From positions 1 to 64,000 of the forward strand of contig NZ_BMSF01000018.1 in the NCBI RefSeq assembly GCF_014649015.1: 64,000 bases of DNA, in the 5' to 3' direction. Source of the DNA: Streptomyces narbonensis (GTDB lineage: Bacteria; Actinomycetota; Actinomycetes; Streptomycetales; Streptomycetaceae). How positions within the stretch are numbered: the first letter of the stretch is position 1; each line of letters starts with the position of its first letter. This document shows, one piece after another, positions 55,782 to 64,000 of this stretch. Position numbers and translations under genes: made by a program. A model generated the notes under the pieces. It was not told the DNA's origin and did no database searches. It saw only the letters and a program-made list of their open reading frames with translations.

Positions 55782-57101
55782 GTGCTCACCGCGTTCGCCC
55801 GGGCGTTCAAGACGCCCGACCTGCGCAAGAAGCTGCTCTTCACGCTCGCCATCATCGTGCTGTATCGCCTCGGCGCGCACATCCCGGTGCCCGGCGTCAG
55901 CTACGAGGCTGTTCAGCAGTGTGTCAAGCAGGCCAGCGAGGGCAACAACAGCCTGTTCGGCCTGGTCAACATGTTCAGTGGCGGGGCGCTGCTGCAGATC
56001 ACCATCTTCGCGCTCGGCATCATGCCGTACATCACGGCGAGCATCATCCTGCAGCTGCTGACCGTCGTGATCCCGCGTCTGGAGGCCCTCAAGAAGGAGG
56101 GTCAGTCCGGCACCGCCAAGATCACGCAGTACACGCGGTACCTGACGATCGCCCTCGCCGTCCTCCAGGGCACGGGTCTCGTGGCCACGGCCAAGAGCGG
56201 CGCGCTCTTCAGCGGCTGTGTCGTCGCCGACCAGGTCGTGCCCGACCAGTCGATCTTCACGATCGCCACGATGGTCATCACGATGACCGCGGGCACCGCC
56301 GTCGTCATGTGGCTCGGTGAGATCATCACCGACCGTGGCATCGGCAACGGCATGTCGATCCTGATGTTCATCTCGATCGCCGCCGGCTTCCCGGGCGCGC
56401 TGTGGAAGATCAAGGTCGAGGGCGAGTTGGCCGGCGGCTGGATCGAGTTCGGCACCGTGATCCTCGTCGGCTTCGCGATGGTGGCCCTCGTGGTCTTCGT
56501 CGAGCAGGCCCAGCGGCGCATCCCCGTGCAGTACGCGAAGCGCATGATCGGCCGGCGCTCCTACGGCGGTACGTCCACTTACATCCCGTTGAAGGTGAAC
56601 CAGGCAGGTGTGATTCCTGTCATCTTCGCGTCGTCGCTGCTCTACATCCCGGCCTTGATCGCGCAGTTCTCGAACTCCACCGCAGGGTGGAAGACCTGGA
56701 TCGAAGCCCACTTCGTCAAGGGTGACCACCCCTACTACATCGCTACGTACTTCCTCCTGATCGTGTTCTTCGCCTTCTTCTACGTGGCGATCTCGTTCAA
56801 CCCCGAGGAAGTTGCCGACAACATGAAGAAGTATGGTGGCTTCATCCCGGGTATCCGGGCTGGTCGACCTACTGCTGAGTATCTGAGCTACGTGCTCAAC
56901 CGGATCACTTGGCCGGGCTCGCTGTACTTGGGTCTGATCGCTCTTGTGCCGACGATGGCGTTGGCAGGCTTCGGTGGCGCCAATGCCAACTTCCCCTTCG
57001 GTGGGACGAGCATCCTCATCATCGTGGGTGTGGGGCTGGAGACCGTGAAGCAGATCGAGAGCCAGCTCCAGCAGCGCAATTACGAAGGGTTCCTCCGCTG
57101 A
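55782..57101 (+). CDS. secY: Preprotein translocase subunit SecY
   Basis: SecY is the channel subunit of SecYEG, with ten membrane helices. The 439-residue product starts at a GTG at 55782 with AGGAGG upstream, giving MLTAFARAFKTPDLRKKLLF. The plug/first-helix region RLGAHIPVPG and the C-terminal QIESQLQQRNYEGFLR are typical. Its stop overlaps the adk start (TGATG). Confidence 0.97.
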   Translation: MLTAFARAFKTPDLRKKLLFTLAIIVLYRLGAHIPVPGVSYEAVQQCVKQASEGNNSLFGLVNMFSGGALLQITIFALGIMPYITASIILQLLTVVIPRLEALKKEGQSGTAKITQYTRYLTIALAVLQGTGLVATAKSGALFSGCVVADQVVPDQSIFTIATMVITMTAGTAVVMWLGEIITDRGIGNGMSILMFISIAAGFPGALWKIKVEGELAGGWIEFGTVILVGFAMVALVVFVEQAQRRIPVQYAKRMIGRRSYGGTSTYIPLKVNQAGVIPVIFASSLLYIPALIAQFSNSTAGWKTWIEAHFVKGDHPYYIATYFLLIVFFAFFYVAISFNPEEVADNMKKYGGFIPGIRAGRPTAEYLSYVLNRITWPGSLYLGLIALVPTMALAGFGGANANFPFGGTSILIIVGVGLETVKQIESQLQQRNYEGFLR

Positions 57102-57748
57102 TGCGAATCGTCCTCGTCGGACCGCCCGGGGCCGGCAAGGGTACGCAGGCCGCGTACCTTGCCAAGAACCTGGGTATCCCGCACATCTCCACGGGTGACC
57201 TGTTCCGTGCCAACATCTCGCAGGGCACGGAGCTGGGTGTGGAGGCGCAGTCGTACATGAAGGCCGGCCAGCTCGTGCCGGACTCCGTGACGATCGGGAT
57301 GGCCAAGGACCGCATGGAGCAGTCGGACGCCGTCAACGGCTTCCTGCTCGACGGGTTCCCGCGCAACGTGGCCCAGGCCGAGGCTCTCGACGAGATCCTC
57401 AAGGCGGGGCACGTCCAGCTGGACGCGGTCCTGGACCTCGAGGTCCCCGAGGACGAGGTCGTGAAGCGGATCGCGGGTCGCCGCATCTGCCGCAACGACT
57501 CCTCTCACGTGTTCCACGTGACGTACAACGCTCCGCAGACCGCCGGTGTCTGTGACGCCTGTGGCGGCGAGCTCTACCAGCGCGACGACGACTCCGAGGA
57601 GACCGTCCGCCGGCGCCTGGAGGTCTACCACACGGAGACCGAGCCGATCATCGACTACTACCGGGCGCAGAACCTGGTCGAGACGATCTCGGCGCTCGGC
57701 AAGGTGGACGAGGTCACCGCGAAGGCGATGACCGCGCTCAAGAAGTAA
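57101..57748 (+). CDS. adk: Adenylate kinase
   Basis: This enzyme interconverts ATP plus AMP and two ADP. The 215-residue product has the P-loop GPPGAGKGTQ, the AMP site HISTGDLFRANIS, GFPRN, and a LID with CRND and CDACG, whose Cys residues suggest a zinc-binding LID. It is coupled to secY and followed by a terminator before map. Confidence 0.97.
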   Translation: MRIVLVGPPGAGKGTQAAYLAKNLGIPHISTGDLFRANISQGTELGVEAQSYMKAGQLVPDSVTIGMAKDRMEQSDAVNGFLLDGFPRNVAQAEALDEILKAGHVQLDAVLDLEVPEDEVVKRIAGRRICRNDSSHVFHVTYNAPQTAGVCDACGGELYQRDDDSEETVRRRLEVYHTETEPIIDYYRAQNLVETISALGKVDEVTAKAMTALKK

Positions 57749-57760
57749 CCCTGGTTCGTT

Positions 57761-57813
57761 CGATACGGCCGCGGTGCCCCTCGGGGGTGCCGCGGCCGTA
57801 TCGTTGTTCTGTT
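57761..57813 (+). terminator. Terminator between adk and map
   Basis: A 20-bp stem (57761-57780 with 57784-57803) with two wobble pairs and a three-base loop is followed by TTGTTCTGTT. Confidence 0.85.
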
Positions 57814-57842
57814 CCCCGTACTCGATGAAAGGCCGCGGCCAG

Positions 57843-58694
57843 ATGGTGCAGATCAAGACCCCCGAGCAGATCGCGAAGATGCGCGAGGCGGGGCTGGTCG
57901 TCGCCGCCATCCACGCGGCGACCCGTGAGGCGGCCGTGCCGGGCGCCACGACCCGGGACCTGGACGAGGTCTCGCGGAAGGTCATCGCCGAGCACGGTGC
58001 GAAGTCGAACTTCCTCGGGTACGGCGGCTTCCCCGCGACGATCTGCACCTCGGTGAACGAGGTCGTCGTCCACGGCATCCCCGACGACAAGACCGTCCTC
58101 AAGGACGGCGACATCATCTCCATCGACGCGGGCGCGATCGTCGACGGCTGGCACGGTGACGCGGCCTACACGGCGTTCGTGGGCACCGGGCACGCGCCCG
58201 AGCTCGTCGAGCTCTCCCGGGTGACGGAGGAGTCGATGTGGGCCGGCATCGCGGCGATGAAGCTCGGCAACCGGCTCGTCGACATCTCGAAGGCCATCGA
58301 GACGTACATCAAGCGGCAGCCCCGTCCCTCGGTCGGCGAGCACAGCCTCGGTCGGTACGGGATCGTCGAGGACTACGGCGGCCACGGCATCGGCACCGAG
58401 ATGCACATGGACCCTCACCTGCTGAACTACGTCTCCCGCAAGCGCGGCAAGGGCCCGAAGCTGGTCCCCGGCCTCTGCCTGGCGATCGAGCCGATGGTCT
58501 CCCTGGGCACCCCGCACACCGAGGTCCTCAAGGACGACTGGACGGTCGTCACGACGGACGGCACGTGGTCCTCCCACTGGGAGCACTCGATCGCGCTCAC
58601 CGAGGAGGGCCCGCTGGTCCTCACGGCGGTCGACGGGGGCAAGGCGAAACTGGCGGAGCTGGGCATCGCGGCGGCGCCGGATCCCCTCGCATAG
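57843..58694 (+). CDS. map: Methionine aminopeptidase, type I
   Basis: This enzyme removes N-terminal Met from new proteins. The 283-residue product has the metal-binding Asp, His and Glu residues in ISIDAGAIVDGWHGDAAYT, GGHGIGTEMHMDP and AIEPMVSLG. The start at 57843 gives the conserved MVQIKTPEQIAKMREAG; an in-frame ATG at 57825 would add six residues. It follows adk, as in most actinobacteria. Confidence 0.96.
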   Translation: MVQIKTPEQIAKMREAGLVVAAIHAATREAAVPGATTRDLDEVSRKVIAEHGAKSNFLGYGGFPATICTSVNEVVVHGIPDDKTVLKDGDIISIDAGAIVDGWHGDAAYTAFVGTGHAPELVELSRVTEESMWAGIAAMKLGNRLVDISKAIETYIKRQPRPSVGEHSLGRYGIVEDYGGHGIGTEMHMDPHLLNYVSRKRGKGPKLVPGLCLAIEPMVSLGTPHTEVLKDDWTVVTTDGTWSSHWEHSIALTEEGPLVLTAVDGGKAKLAELGIAAAPDPLA

Positions 58695-58760
58695 TCGTTC
58701 GCTTAAGGATCTTCTACTGTGGGCAAACTTCCCGGATTCGTCTTTTCCAGGGGCCTGACG

Positions 58761-58766
58761 TAGACT
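58761..58766 (+). promoter_or_regulatory. infA promoter -10 (TAGACT)
   Basis: TAGACT at 58761-58766 is a good -10 hexamer 81 nt before infA. The -35 is weak. Confidence 0.4.
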
Positions 58767-58846
58767 GATGCGTCGGCTCTCGTGTACCCGTGTGTCCTCA
58801 TGCGGCGGCGAGAGTCGATCAAGGTAGCCGATTCGAAAGGCGAAGC

Positions 58847-59068
58847 GTGGCCAAGAAGCAAGGTGCCATCGAAATCGAGGGCACCGTGATCGAGTCCCTC
58901 CCGAACGCCATGTTCAAGGTGGAGCTCCAGAACGGTCACAAGGTCCTCGCGCACATCTCCGGCAAGATGCGGATGCACTACATCCGAATCCTCCCGGACG
59001 ACCGGGTCGTCGTGGAGCTCTCTCCGTACGACCTGACGCGTGGCCGGATCGTCTACCGGTACAAGTAG
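58847..59068 (+). CDS. infA: Translation initiation factor IF-1
   Basis: IF-1 binds the A site during initiation. The 73-residue product (AKKQGAIEIEGTVIESLPNA, then the OB-fold HISGKMRMHYIRILPDDRVV) is complete. The start is the GTG at 58847, with AAAGGCGAAGC upstream; a longer frame begins in leader sequence. Confidence 0.97.
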   Translation: MAKKQGAIEIEGTVIESLPNAMFKVELQNGHKVLAHISGKMRMHYIRILPDDRVVVELSPYDLTRGRIVYRYK

Positions 59069-59131
59069 ATCTTGCCCGCACCCCGCCTCCGCGCGCGGGT
59101 GGTGGCACTGACCCGGAGAACCTCACATCCC

Positions 59132-59245
59132 ATGAAGGTCAAGCCGAGCGTCAAGAAGATCTGCGACAAGTGCAAGGTGATCCGCCGTCACGGCCGGGTC
59201 ATGGTCATCTGCGACAACCTGCGCCACAAGCAGCGCCAGGGCTGA
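59132..59245 (+). CDS. rpmJ: 50S ribosomal protein L36 (zinc form)
   Basis: This 37-residue protein begins MKVKPSVKKICDKCKVIRR and ends NLRHKQRQG. Cys residues in CDKC, a later Cys and the His of LRHKQ form the zinc site (C+ form). GGAGAA lies upstream of the ATG at 59132. It sits between infA and rpsM, the conserved order. Confidence 0.97.
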   Translation: MKVKPSVKKICDKCKVIRRHGRVMVICDNLRHKQRQG

Positions 59246-59434
59246 CGCACGCCGACCGACCTGCATTTCGCAGTTCTTCGCGCGACGCATAGCAATACGT
59301 ACATACGCAGAGCCCGTCGGGCCGTGTTCCACGGTTGACGGCACCTCCGGCGGGGGCCGGGGACCCGATCTGTACCTCATACGGCAGTCGGGAGCGGTTC
59401 TGCAGCAGACCCCCGAGAACACAGGAGCCATTGA

Positions 59435-59815
59435 ATGGCACGCGTTTCCGGTGTTGACATCCCGCGCGAAAAGCGTGTGGTGGTCGCACTCACCTACGTC
59501 TTCGGCATCGGGCGCACCCGGTCCGAGGAGATTCTCGCCTCGACCGGCGTGAACCCGTCCACCCGTGTCCGTGACCTTGCCGAGGAAGACCTCGTCAAGA
59601 TCCGTGAGTACGTGGACGCCAACCTCCAGACCGAGGGTGACCTCCGCCGCGAGATCGCCGCCGACATCCGCCGCAAGGTCGAGATCGGCTGCTACCAGGG
59701 CCTGCGCCACCGTCGTGGCCTGCCCGTTCGCGGTCAGCGCACCAGCACGAACGCTCGTACCCGCAAGGGCCCGCGTCGCGCCATCGCCGGCAAGAAGAAG
59801 CCGGGCAAGAAGTAG
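59435..59815 (+). CDS. rpsM: 30S ribosomal protein S13
   Basis: S13 contacts P-site tRNA. The 126-residue product begins MARVSGVDIPREKRVVVALT and ends in a basic tail (GPRRAIAGKKKPGKK). Spacing to rpmJ (189 nt) leaves room for a promoter, but I see no clear one. Confidence 0.98.
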   Translation: MARVSGVDIPREKRVVVALTYVFGIGRTRSEEILASTGVNPSTRVRDLAEEDLVKIREYVDANLQTEGDLRREIAADIRRKVEIGCYQGLRHRRGLPVRGQRTSTNARTRKGPRRAIAGKKKPGKK

Positions 59816-59881
59816 TCCTCAGCGGACGCTTGACCAAGCGGTCTTCGCTGTAGGACCGACCACCTCCCGTAGGAGTTATAG

Positions 59882-60286
59882 ATGCCCCCCAAGGGTCGTC
59901 AGGGCGCTGCCAAGAAGGTGCGCCGCAAGGAAAAGAAGAACGTCGCTCACGGCCACGCGCACATCAAGAGCACGTTCAACAACACGATCGTCTCGATCAC
60001 GGACCCCTCGGGCAACGTGATCTCCTGGGCCTCCGCCGGCCACGTCGGCTTCAAGGGCTCGCGCAAGTCCACCCCGTTCGCCGCGCAGATGGCCGCCGAG
60101 TCGGCCGCTCGCCGCGCGCAGGAGCACGGCATGCGCAAGGTCGACGTCTTCGTCAAGGGTCCGGGCTCCGGCCGCGAGACCGCGATCCGCTCCCTCCAGG
60201 CCACGGGCCTCGAGGTCGGTTCGATCCAGGACGTCACCCCCACGCCGCACAACGGCTGCCGTCCCCCCAAGCGCCGCCGCGTCTGA
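59882..60286 (+). CDS. rpsK: 30S ribosomal protein S11
   Basis: S11 lies in the 30S platform. The 134-residue product has HAHIKSTFNNTIVSITDPSG and ends TPTPHNGCRPPKRRRV. GTAGGAG lies upstream. A hairpin at 60313-60345 follows before rpoA. Confidence 0.98.
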   Translation: MPPKGRQGAAKKVRRKEKKNVAHGHAHIKSTFNNTIVSITDPSGNVISWASAGHVGFKGSRKSTPFAAQMAAESAARRAQEHGMRKVDVFVKGPGSGRETAIRSLQATGLEVGSIQDVTPTPHNGCRPPKRRRV

Positions 60287-60312
60287 CGCACGGCTGCTTG
60301 ACCTGAGGACTT

Positions 60313-60345
60313 CGGGCGGTACGGCTCTTCGGACCGTGCCGCCCG
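60313..60345 (+). other. Hairpin between rpsK and rpoA
   Basis: A 12-bp stem with one wobble (60313-60324 with 60334-60345) has no T run. It may be a weak terminator or a processing site upstream of rpoA. Confidence 0.5.
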
Positions 60346-60416
60346 TACCCTTGCAGTACAGAAGTGATCCGTCGGGCGTCAAATAGTGGGCGTCCACGAC
60401 TGAAGGACAAAGAGAC

Positions 60417-61439
60417 ATGCTGATCGCTCAGCGTCCGTCGCTGACCGAAGAGGTCGTCGACGAGTTCCGCTCCCGGTTCGTGATCGAGCCGCTGGAGCCG
60501 GGCTTCGGTTACACCCTCGGCAACTCCCTCCGCCGTACCCTCCTCTCCTCGATCCCGGGTGCCGCTGTCACCAGCATCCGCATCGACGGTGTCCTGCACG
60601 AGTTCACCACCGTGCCGGGCGTCAAGGAGGACGTCACCGACCTCATCCTCAACATCAAGCAGCTGGTCGTCTCCTCGGAGCACGACGAGCCGGTCGTGAT
60701 GTACCTGCGCAAGCAGGGCCCGGGTCTGGTCACCGCCGCCGACATCGCGCCCCCGGCCGGTGTCGAGGTGCACAACCCCGACCTCGTCCTCGCCACGCTC
60801 AACGGCAAGGGCAAGCTGGAGATGGAGCTGACCGTCGAGCGCGGTCGCGGCTACGTCTCCGCCGTGCAGAACAAGCAGGTGGGCCAGGAGATCGGTCGTA
60901 TCCCGGTCGACTCCATCTACTCGCCGGTGCTCAAGGTCACGTACAAGGTCGAGGCGACCCGTGTCGAGCAGCGCACCGACTTCGACAAGCTGATCGTCGA
61001 CGTCGAGACCAAGCAGGCCATGCGCCCGCGTGACGCCATGGCGTCCGCCGGCAAGACCCTGGTCGAGCTGTTCGGTCTGGCGCGCGAGCTCAACATCGAC
61101 GCCGAGGGCATCGACATGGGCCCGTCCCCCACGGACGCCGCCCTTGCCGCCGACCTGGCGCTGCCGATCGAGGAGCTCGAGCTCACCGTTCGTTCGTACA
61201 ACTGCCTCAAGCGCGAGGGCATCCACTCCGTGGGTGAGCTCGTGGCGCGCTCCGAGGCCGACCTGCTCGACATCCGCAACTTCGGTGCGAAGTCGATCGA
61301 CGAGGTCAAGGCGAAGCTGGCCGGTATGGGCCTCGCGCTGAAGGACTCGCCGCCCGGATTCGACCCCACCGCCGCCGCCGACGCCTTCGGCGCCGACGAC
61401 GACGCGGACGCCGGGTTCGTCGAGACCGAGCAGTACTGA
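60417..61439 (+). CDS. rpoA: DNA-directed RNA polymerase alpha subunit
   Basis: This subunit nucleates RNA polymerase assembly and contacts UP elements and activators. The 340-residue product has the N-terminal dimerisation domain (EPLEPGFGYTLGNSLRRTLL) and the C-terminal DNA-contacting domain (EGIHSVGELVARSEADLLDI, RNFGAKSIDEVKAKL), ending in an acidic tail. AAGGACAAAG precedes the ATG. Confidence 0.98.
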   Translation: MLIAQRPSLTEEVVDEFRSRFVIEPLEPGFGYTLGNSLRRTLLSSIPGAAVTSIRIDGVLHEFTTVPGVKEDVTDLILNIKQLVVSSEHDEPVVMYLRKQGPGLVTAADIAPPAGVEVHNPDLVLATLNGKGKLEMELTVERGRGYVSAVQNKQVGQEIGRIPVDSIYSPVLKVTYKVEATRVEQRTDFDKLIVDVETKQAMRPRDAMASAGKTLVELFGLARELNIDAEGIDMGPSPTDAALAADLALPIEELELTVRSYNCLKREGIHSVGELVARSEADLLDIRNFGAKSIDEVKAKLAGMGLALKDSPPGFDPTAAADAFGADDDADAGFVETEQY

Positions 61440-61484
61440 GAGCTCGGGACCGACGGTCCAGATTTTGCTGCGGACCGGCTCCGG

Positions 61485-61525
61485 CCGGTCGCGCAGTTCC
61501 CCGCGCCCCTGATGGGGGCGCGGGG
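61485..61525. repeat. Streptomyces-type intergenic palindrome between rpoA and rplQ
   Basis: GCGCAGTTCCCCGCGCCCCT followed by the complementary GC-rich arm forms an 11-bp stem (61499-61509 with 61515-61525). This wording is common in Streptomyces intergenic regions, as I recall it. It may act as a terminator-like hairpin. Confidence 0.6.
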
Positions 61526-61603
61526 TCTTCGACGGGCGACCGCCCGCTCGGATACTGACTCCGGTACCTGATACGGCCGGGGCAGAACGCAAGGAGAAAC
61601 ACC

Positions 61604-62068
61604 ATGCCGCGTCCCGCGAAGGGTGCCCGCCTCGGCGGTTCCGCCGCGCACGAGAAGCTGCTCCTCGCCAACCTGGCGAAGTCGCTCTTCGAGCACGGCC
61701 GCATCACGACGACCGAGGCCAAGGCCCGCCGCCTGCGCCCCGTCGCCGAGCGCCTGATCTCCAAGGCGAAGAAGGGCGACATCCACAACCGTCGCCTGGT
61801 GCTGCAGACGATCACCGACAAGGGCATCGTCCACACCCTCTTCACCGAGATCGCCCCGCGTTACTCGGAGCGTCCCGGTGGTTACACCCGTATCACCAAG
61901 ATCGGCAACCGTCGTGGCGACAACGCCCCGATGGCCGTGATCGAGCTGGTCGAGGGCGAGATCGCCAAGAAGGCGACCGTCGCCGAGGCCGAGGCCGCCA
62001 CCGTGCGCGCCGTCAAGGAGGCCGACGCGGCCGCCGAGGCTCCGGCCGAGGAGTCGAAGGACGCGTAA
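61604..62068 (+). CDS. rplQ: 50S ribosomal protein L17
   Basis: L17 lies at the tunnel exit. The 154-residue product begins MPRPAKGARLGGSAAHEKLL and has ITTTEAKARRLRPVAERLIS. A C-terminal Ala/Glu-rich extension of about 30 residues is typical of actinobacteria. AAGGAG lies upstream. It closes the rpoA block. Confidence 0.98.
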   Translation: MPRPAKGARLGGSAAHEKLLLANLAKSLFEHGRITTTEAKARRLRPVAERLISKAKKGDIHNRRLVLQTITDKGIVHTLFTEIAPRYSERPGGYTRITKIGNRRGDNAPMAVIELVEGEIAKKATVAEAEAATVRAVKEADAAAEAPAEESKDA

Positions 62069-62091
62069 GCGTTCCGACGAGTTTCTCGTGC

Positions 62092-62124
62092 GCGGGCCCG
62101 CATCCCTCTGGGGTGCGGGCCCGC
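62092..62124 (+). terminator. Terminator after rplQ
   Basis: A 15-bp stem (62092-62106 with 62110-62124) with one wobble and a TCT loop is followed by TCCCGTGTGTTTG. Confidence 0.8.
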
Positions 62125-62150
62125 TCCCGTGTGTTTGAGAGGATTTCTCC

Positions 62151-63008
62151 GTGAGCGATGACGTGCAGGACGGGTTCGTGCGGGTACGCCTTGATCTCTC
62201 GTACGAGGGCAAGGACTTCTCCGGGTGGGCGAAGCAGCCCCAGGGGCGGCGCACCGTGCAGGGTGAGATCGAGGCCGCGTTGCGGACCGTGACGCGGTCC
62301 ACGGAGACGTACGAGCTGACCGTCGCCGGCCGGACCGACTCCGGCGTCCACGCGCGCGGGCAGGTCGCCCACGTCGACCTGCCCGTCGAGCTGTGGGCCG
62401 AGCACCGCGACAAGCTGGTCAGGCGGCTCGCCGGGCGGCTCTCGCACGACGTGCGGGTGTGGAAGGTGGAGGAGGCCCCCAGCGGCTTCAACGCCCGGTT
62501 CTCGGCGATCTGGCGTCGCTACGCCTACCGCGTCACCGACAACCCCGGGGGCGTCGACCCGCTCCTGCGCGGGCACGTCCTGTGGCACGACTGGGCCCTC
62601 GACATGGACGCCATGAACGAGGCGGCGACCGCGCTCGTCGGCGAGCACGACTTCGCCGCGTACTGCAAGAAGAGGGAAGGGGCCACGACCATCCGGACCC
62701 TTCAGGTGCTGCGCTGGGACCGGCGGCCGGACGGCGTCCTCGAAGCGACCGTGAAGGCGGACGCCTTCTGCCACAACATGGTCCGCTCGCTCGTCGGCGC
62801 CCTGCTCTTCGTCGGCGACGGGCACCGGCCGGTCGACTGGCCCGGCAAGGTGCTCGCCGCCGGTGTGCGGGACTCGGCCGTCCACGTCGTGCGGCCGCAC
62901 GGCCTCACCCTCGAAGAGGTCGGCTACCCGGAGGACGCGCTGCTCGCCGCCCGCAGCAAGGAGGCGCGCAACAAGCGGTCACTCCCCGGGAGCGTTGGCT
63001 GCTGCTGA
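62151..63008 (+). CDS. truA: tRNA pseudouridine synthase A
   Basis: TruA makes pseudouridine at tRNA positions 38-40. The 285-residue product has the catalytic Asp in AGRTDSGVHARGQVAHVD and the FCHNMVRSLVGALLFVGDGH block. The GTG start at 62151 follows GAGAGGA. Its 3' end overlaps the convergent minus-strand gene by 30 nt. Confidence 0.95.
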   Translation: MSDDVQDGFVRVRLDLSYEGKDFSGWAKQPQGRRTVQGEIEAALRTVTRSTETYELTVAGRTDSGVHARGQVAHVDLPVELWAEHRDKLVRRLAGRLSHDVRVWKVEEAPSGFNARFSAIWRRYAYRVTDNPGGVDPLLRGHVLWHDWALDMDAMNEAATALVGEHDFAAYCKKREGATTIRTLQVLRWDRRPDGVLEATVKADAFCHNMVRSLVGALLFVGDGHRPVDWPGKVLAAGVRDSAVHVVRPHGLTLEEVGYPEDALLAARSKEARNKRSLPGSVGCC

Positions 63009-63992
63009 GGCCTGCGTCCGGCCGCGGGCGTAGATCTGGTTGAAGGCGAAGGTCCCGAGGTCGTCGCTGGCCTGGAAGATCGGCTTGTCGGCCTTGGTGA
63101 CCTTCTTGCCGTTGGCGAAGCCGGCCTGGGTGAAGTAGGCGTAGCGGCCGATCGAGTTCGAGCGGCGCAGGCAGACCGTCGCGCGGCAGAACTCACGCAC
63201 GCCGGCGCCCGCGAGCGGCGCGATGCCGCCGCTGGCCTGGGCCTTCGCCTTGAGGGCCGCGGCCTCGGAGGGGAAGACGGCGACGCCGACGGTGATCGCC
63301 ACACCGTCCTTCACATAGGTGGCGCGCAGAAGCTTCTGGCAGCCGTTCTTCTTGAGGACGGCGCCGAGGCCGCCCTGCGTGACGGCCGCGCAGTTCGCGG
63401 TCGCGGAGGTCGCGCCCTTCTTGTACGGGCGGCCGTTCATGCTCATCTTCTTGCCCGGGAAGAGGCTCTCCGCGGAGAGCGGGGCCTTGTCCTTCTTCGG
63501 GTCCGAGATGTAGTCCTTCGGGTTCGGCGGGGGCGGGGGCGCCACCGACGAGAAGGTCGGATCCGGTGTGGGGGAGCCGGTGGGGGAGACCGAGACGGTG
63601 GGGACCCCGCCGTTCTTCGCCTCGTCGCCGGTCTTGTTCGTACTGACGATCGCGGTGGCGACGATCGCGCCCACGGCGAGCGTGGCCAGCGTCCCGCCGC
63701 CGATCAGCAGCCAGCGCTTGCGGCGGTTGCGGTTCGCGGAGGCGTCGGCGAGGGCGCCCCAGTCAGGGGTGTCGCCGCCCTGCGCCCCGGGGAAGGGGTT
63801 CGGCTGCGCCGGCTGCTGCCCGGGGCCGGGCTGCCCGCCGTACGGCTGCCCGCCCCCGTACGGCTGCTGCCCGTACTCGGGCTGCCCGCCGAAGCCGGGC
63901 TGCTGCCCGTACCCCGGCTGCTGCCCGTGGCCCTGCTGTCCCTGCCCCTGCTGCTGCGGCTCCTGTGGCCACTGCGGTCCCCCAAAGCTCAT
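62979..63992 (-). CDS. Membrane-anchored protein with Gln/Pro/Gly-rich N-terminus
   Basis: This is a 337-residue protein of unknown function. Residues 1-75 are Gln/Pro/Gly-rich (GYGQQPGFGGQPEYGQQPYG) and probably cytoplasmic. One transmembrane helix lies at about residues 94-117 (WLLIGGGTLATLAVGAIVAT). A Pro-rich linker leads to an external domain with paired Cys (ATANCAAVTQGG, KKNGCQKLL, EFCRATVCLRR). Such proteins are common in Streptomyces. The ATG at 63990-63992 is 8 nt from the window edge. Confidence 0.8.
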   Translation of the reverse strand: MSFGGPQWPQEPQQQGQGQQGHGQQPGYGQQPGFGGQPEYGQQPYGGGQPYGGQPGPGQQPAQPNPFPGAQGGDTPDWGALADASANRNRRKRWLLIGGGTLATLAVGAIVATAIVSTNKTGDEAKNGGVPTVSVSPTGSPTPDPTFSSVAPPPPPNPKDYISDPKKDKAPLSAESLFPGKKMSMNGRPYKKGATSATANCAAVTQGGLGAVLKKNGCQKLLRATYVKDGVAITVGVAVFPSEAAALKAKAQASGGIAPLAGAGVREFCRATVCLRRSNSIGRYAYFTQAGFANGKKVTKADKPIFQASDDLGTFAFNQIYARGRTQASAAANAPGE

Positions 63993-64000
63993 GCCGCGCA

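Overview
The window is a high-GC actinobacterial chromosome segment, almost certainly Streptomyces. The evidence is strong G/C bias at third codon positions, frequent GTG and TTG starts, a WhiB-like regulator, LexA-type boxes of actinobacterial form, the gene order secE-nusG-rplK-rplA-(lipoprotein)-rplJ-rplL-rpoB-rpoC, and proteins that read like Streptomyces RpoB, RpoC, EF-Tu and SecY. The species cannot be named from this sequence.

Layout. 1-4040: an NAD(P)-binding reductase/TetR divergent pair, adenosine deaminase, an aspartate-type aminotransferase and tRNA-Trp(CCA). 4142-17203: secE, nusG, rplK, rplA, a lipoprotein, rplJ-rplL with an L10 leader and attenuator, then rpoB-rpoC with a recognisable housekeeping promoter. 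17222-36829: a phage-tail-like island placed exactly between the rpoC terminator and the rpsL promoter. 36940-41591: the str operon (rpsL, rpsG, fusA, tuf). 41707-43304: a YCII/DGPF protein and an ECF sigma factor with a long C-terminal extension. 43756-53471: the S10 and spc ribosomal gene blocks (rpsJ to rplO). 53524-55418: a LuxR-type regulator and two secreted proteins on the minus strand, interrupting the spc order. 55782-62135: secY, adk, map, infA, rpmJ, rpsM, rpsK, rpoA and rplQ. 62151-63992: truA and a membrane-anchored protein.

The island is the main discovery. On the minus strand it encodes a tail terminator, tail tube protein, a tail assembly chaperone pair joined by a probable -1 ribosomal frameshift, three tape-measure-like proteins (two of them tandem duplicates), a Dit-like distal tail protein, three tandem paralogous fibre-like proteins, a Tal/hub-like protein, two accessory proteins, an amidase endolysin, a holin and a coiled-coil membrane protein. 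I see no terminase, portal, capsid, integrase, replication gene, contractile sheath or tube-sheath baseplate. It is therefore not a complete prophage. It looks like a domesticated non-contractile (siphovirus-type) tail particle with its own lysis cassette, that is, an F-type tailocin candidate. A regulatory module (XRE, WhiB-like, zinc-ribbon protein, small HTH) sits at its right end. Two near-consensus LexA boxes lie in a divergent promoter region inside it, and a GTTGCGTGC motif is shared by the regulator intergenic region and the tail-operon promoter region. Particle release by SOS-type induction is an inference.

The rest is the conserved transcription-translation core. Hairpin terminators separate most operons, and the leaders of rpsL and rpsJ share a nearly identical 25-nt element containing a 17-nt inverted repeat.
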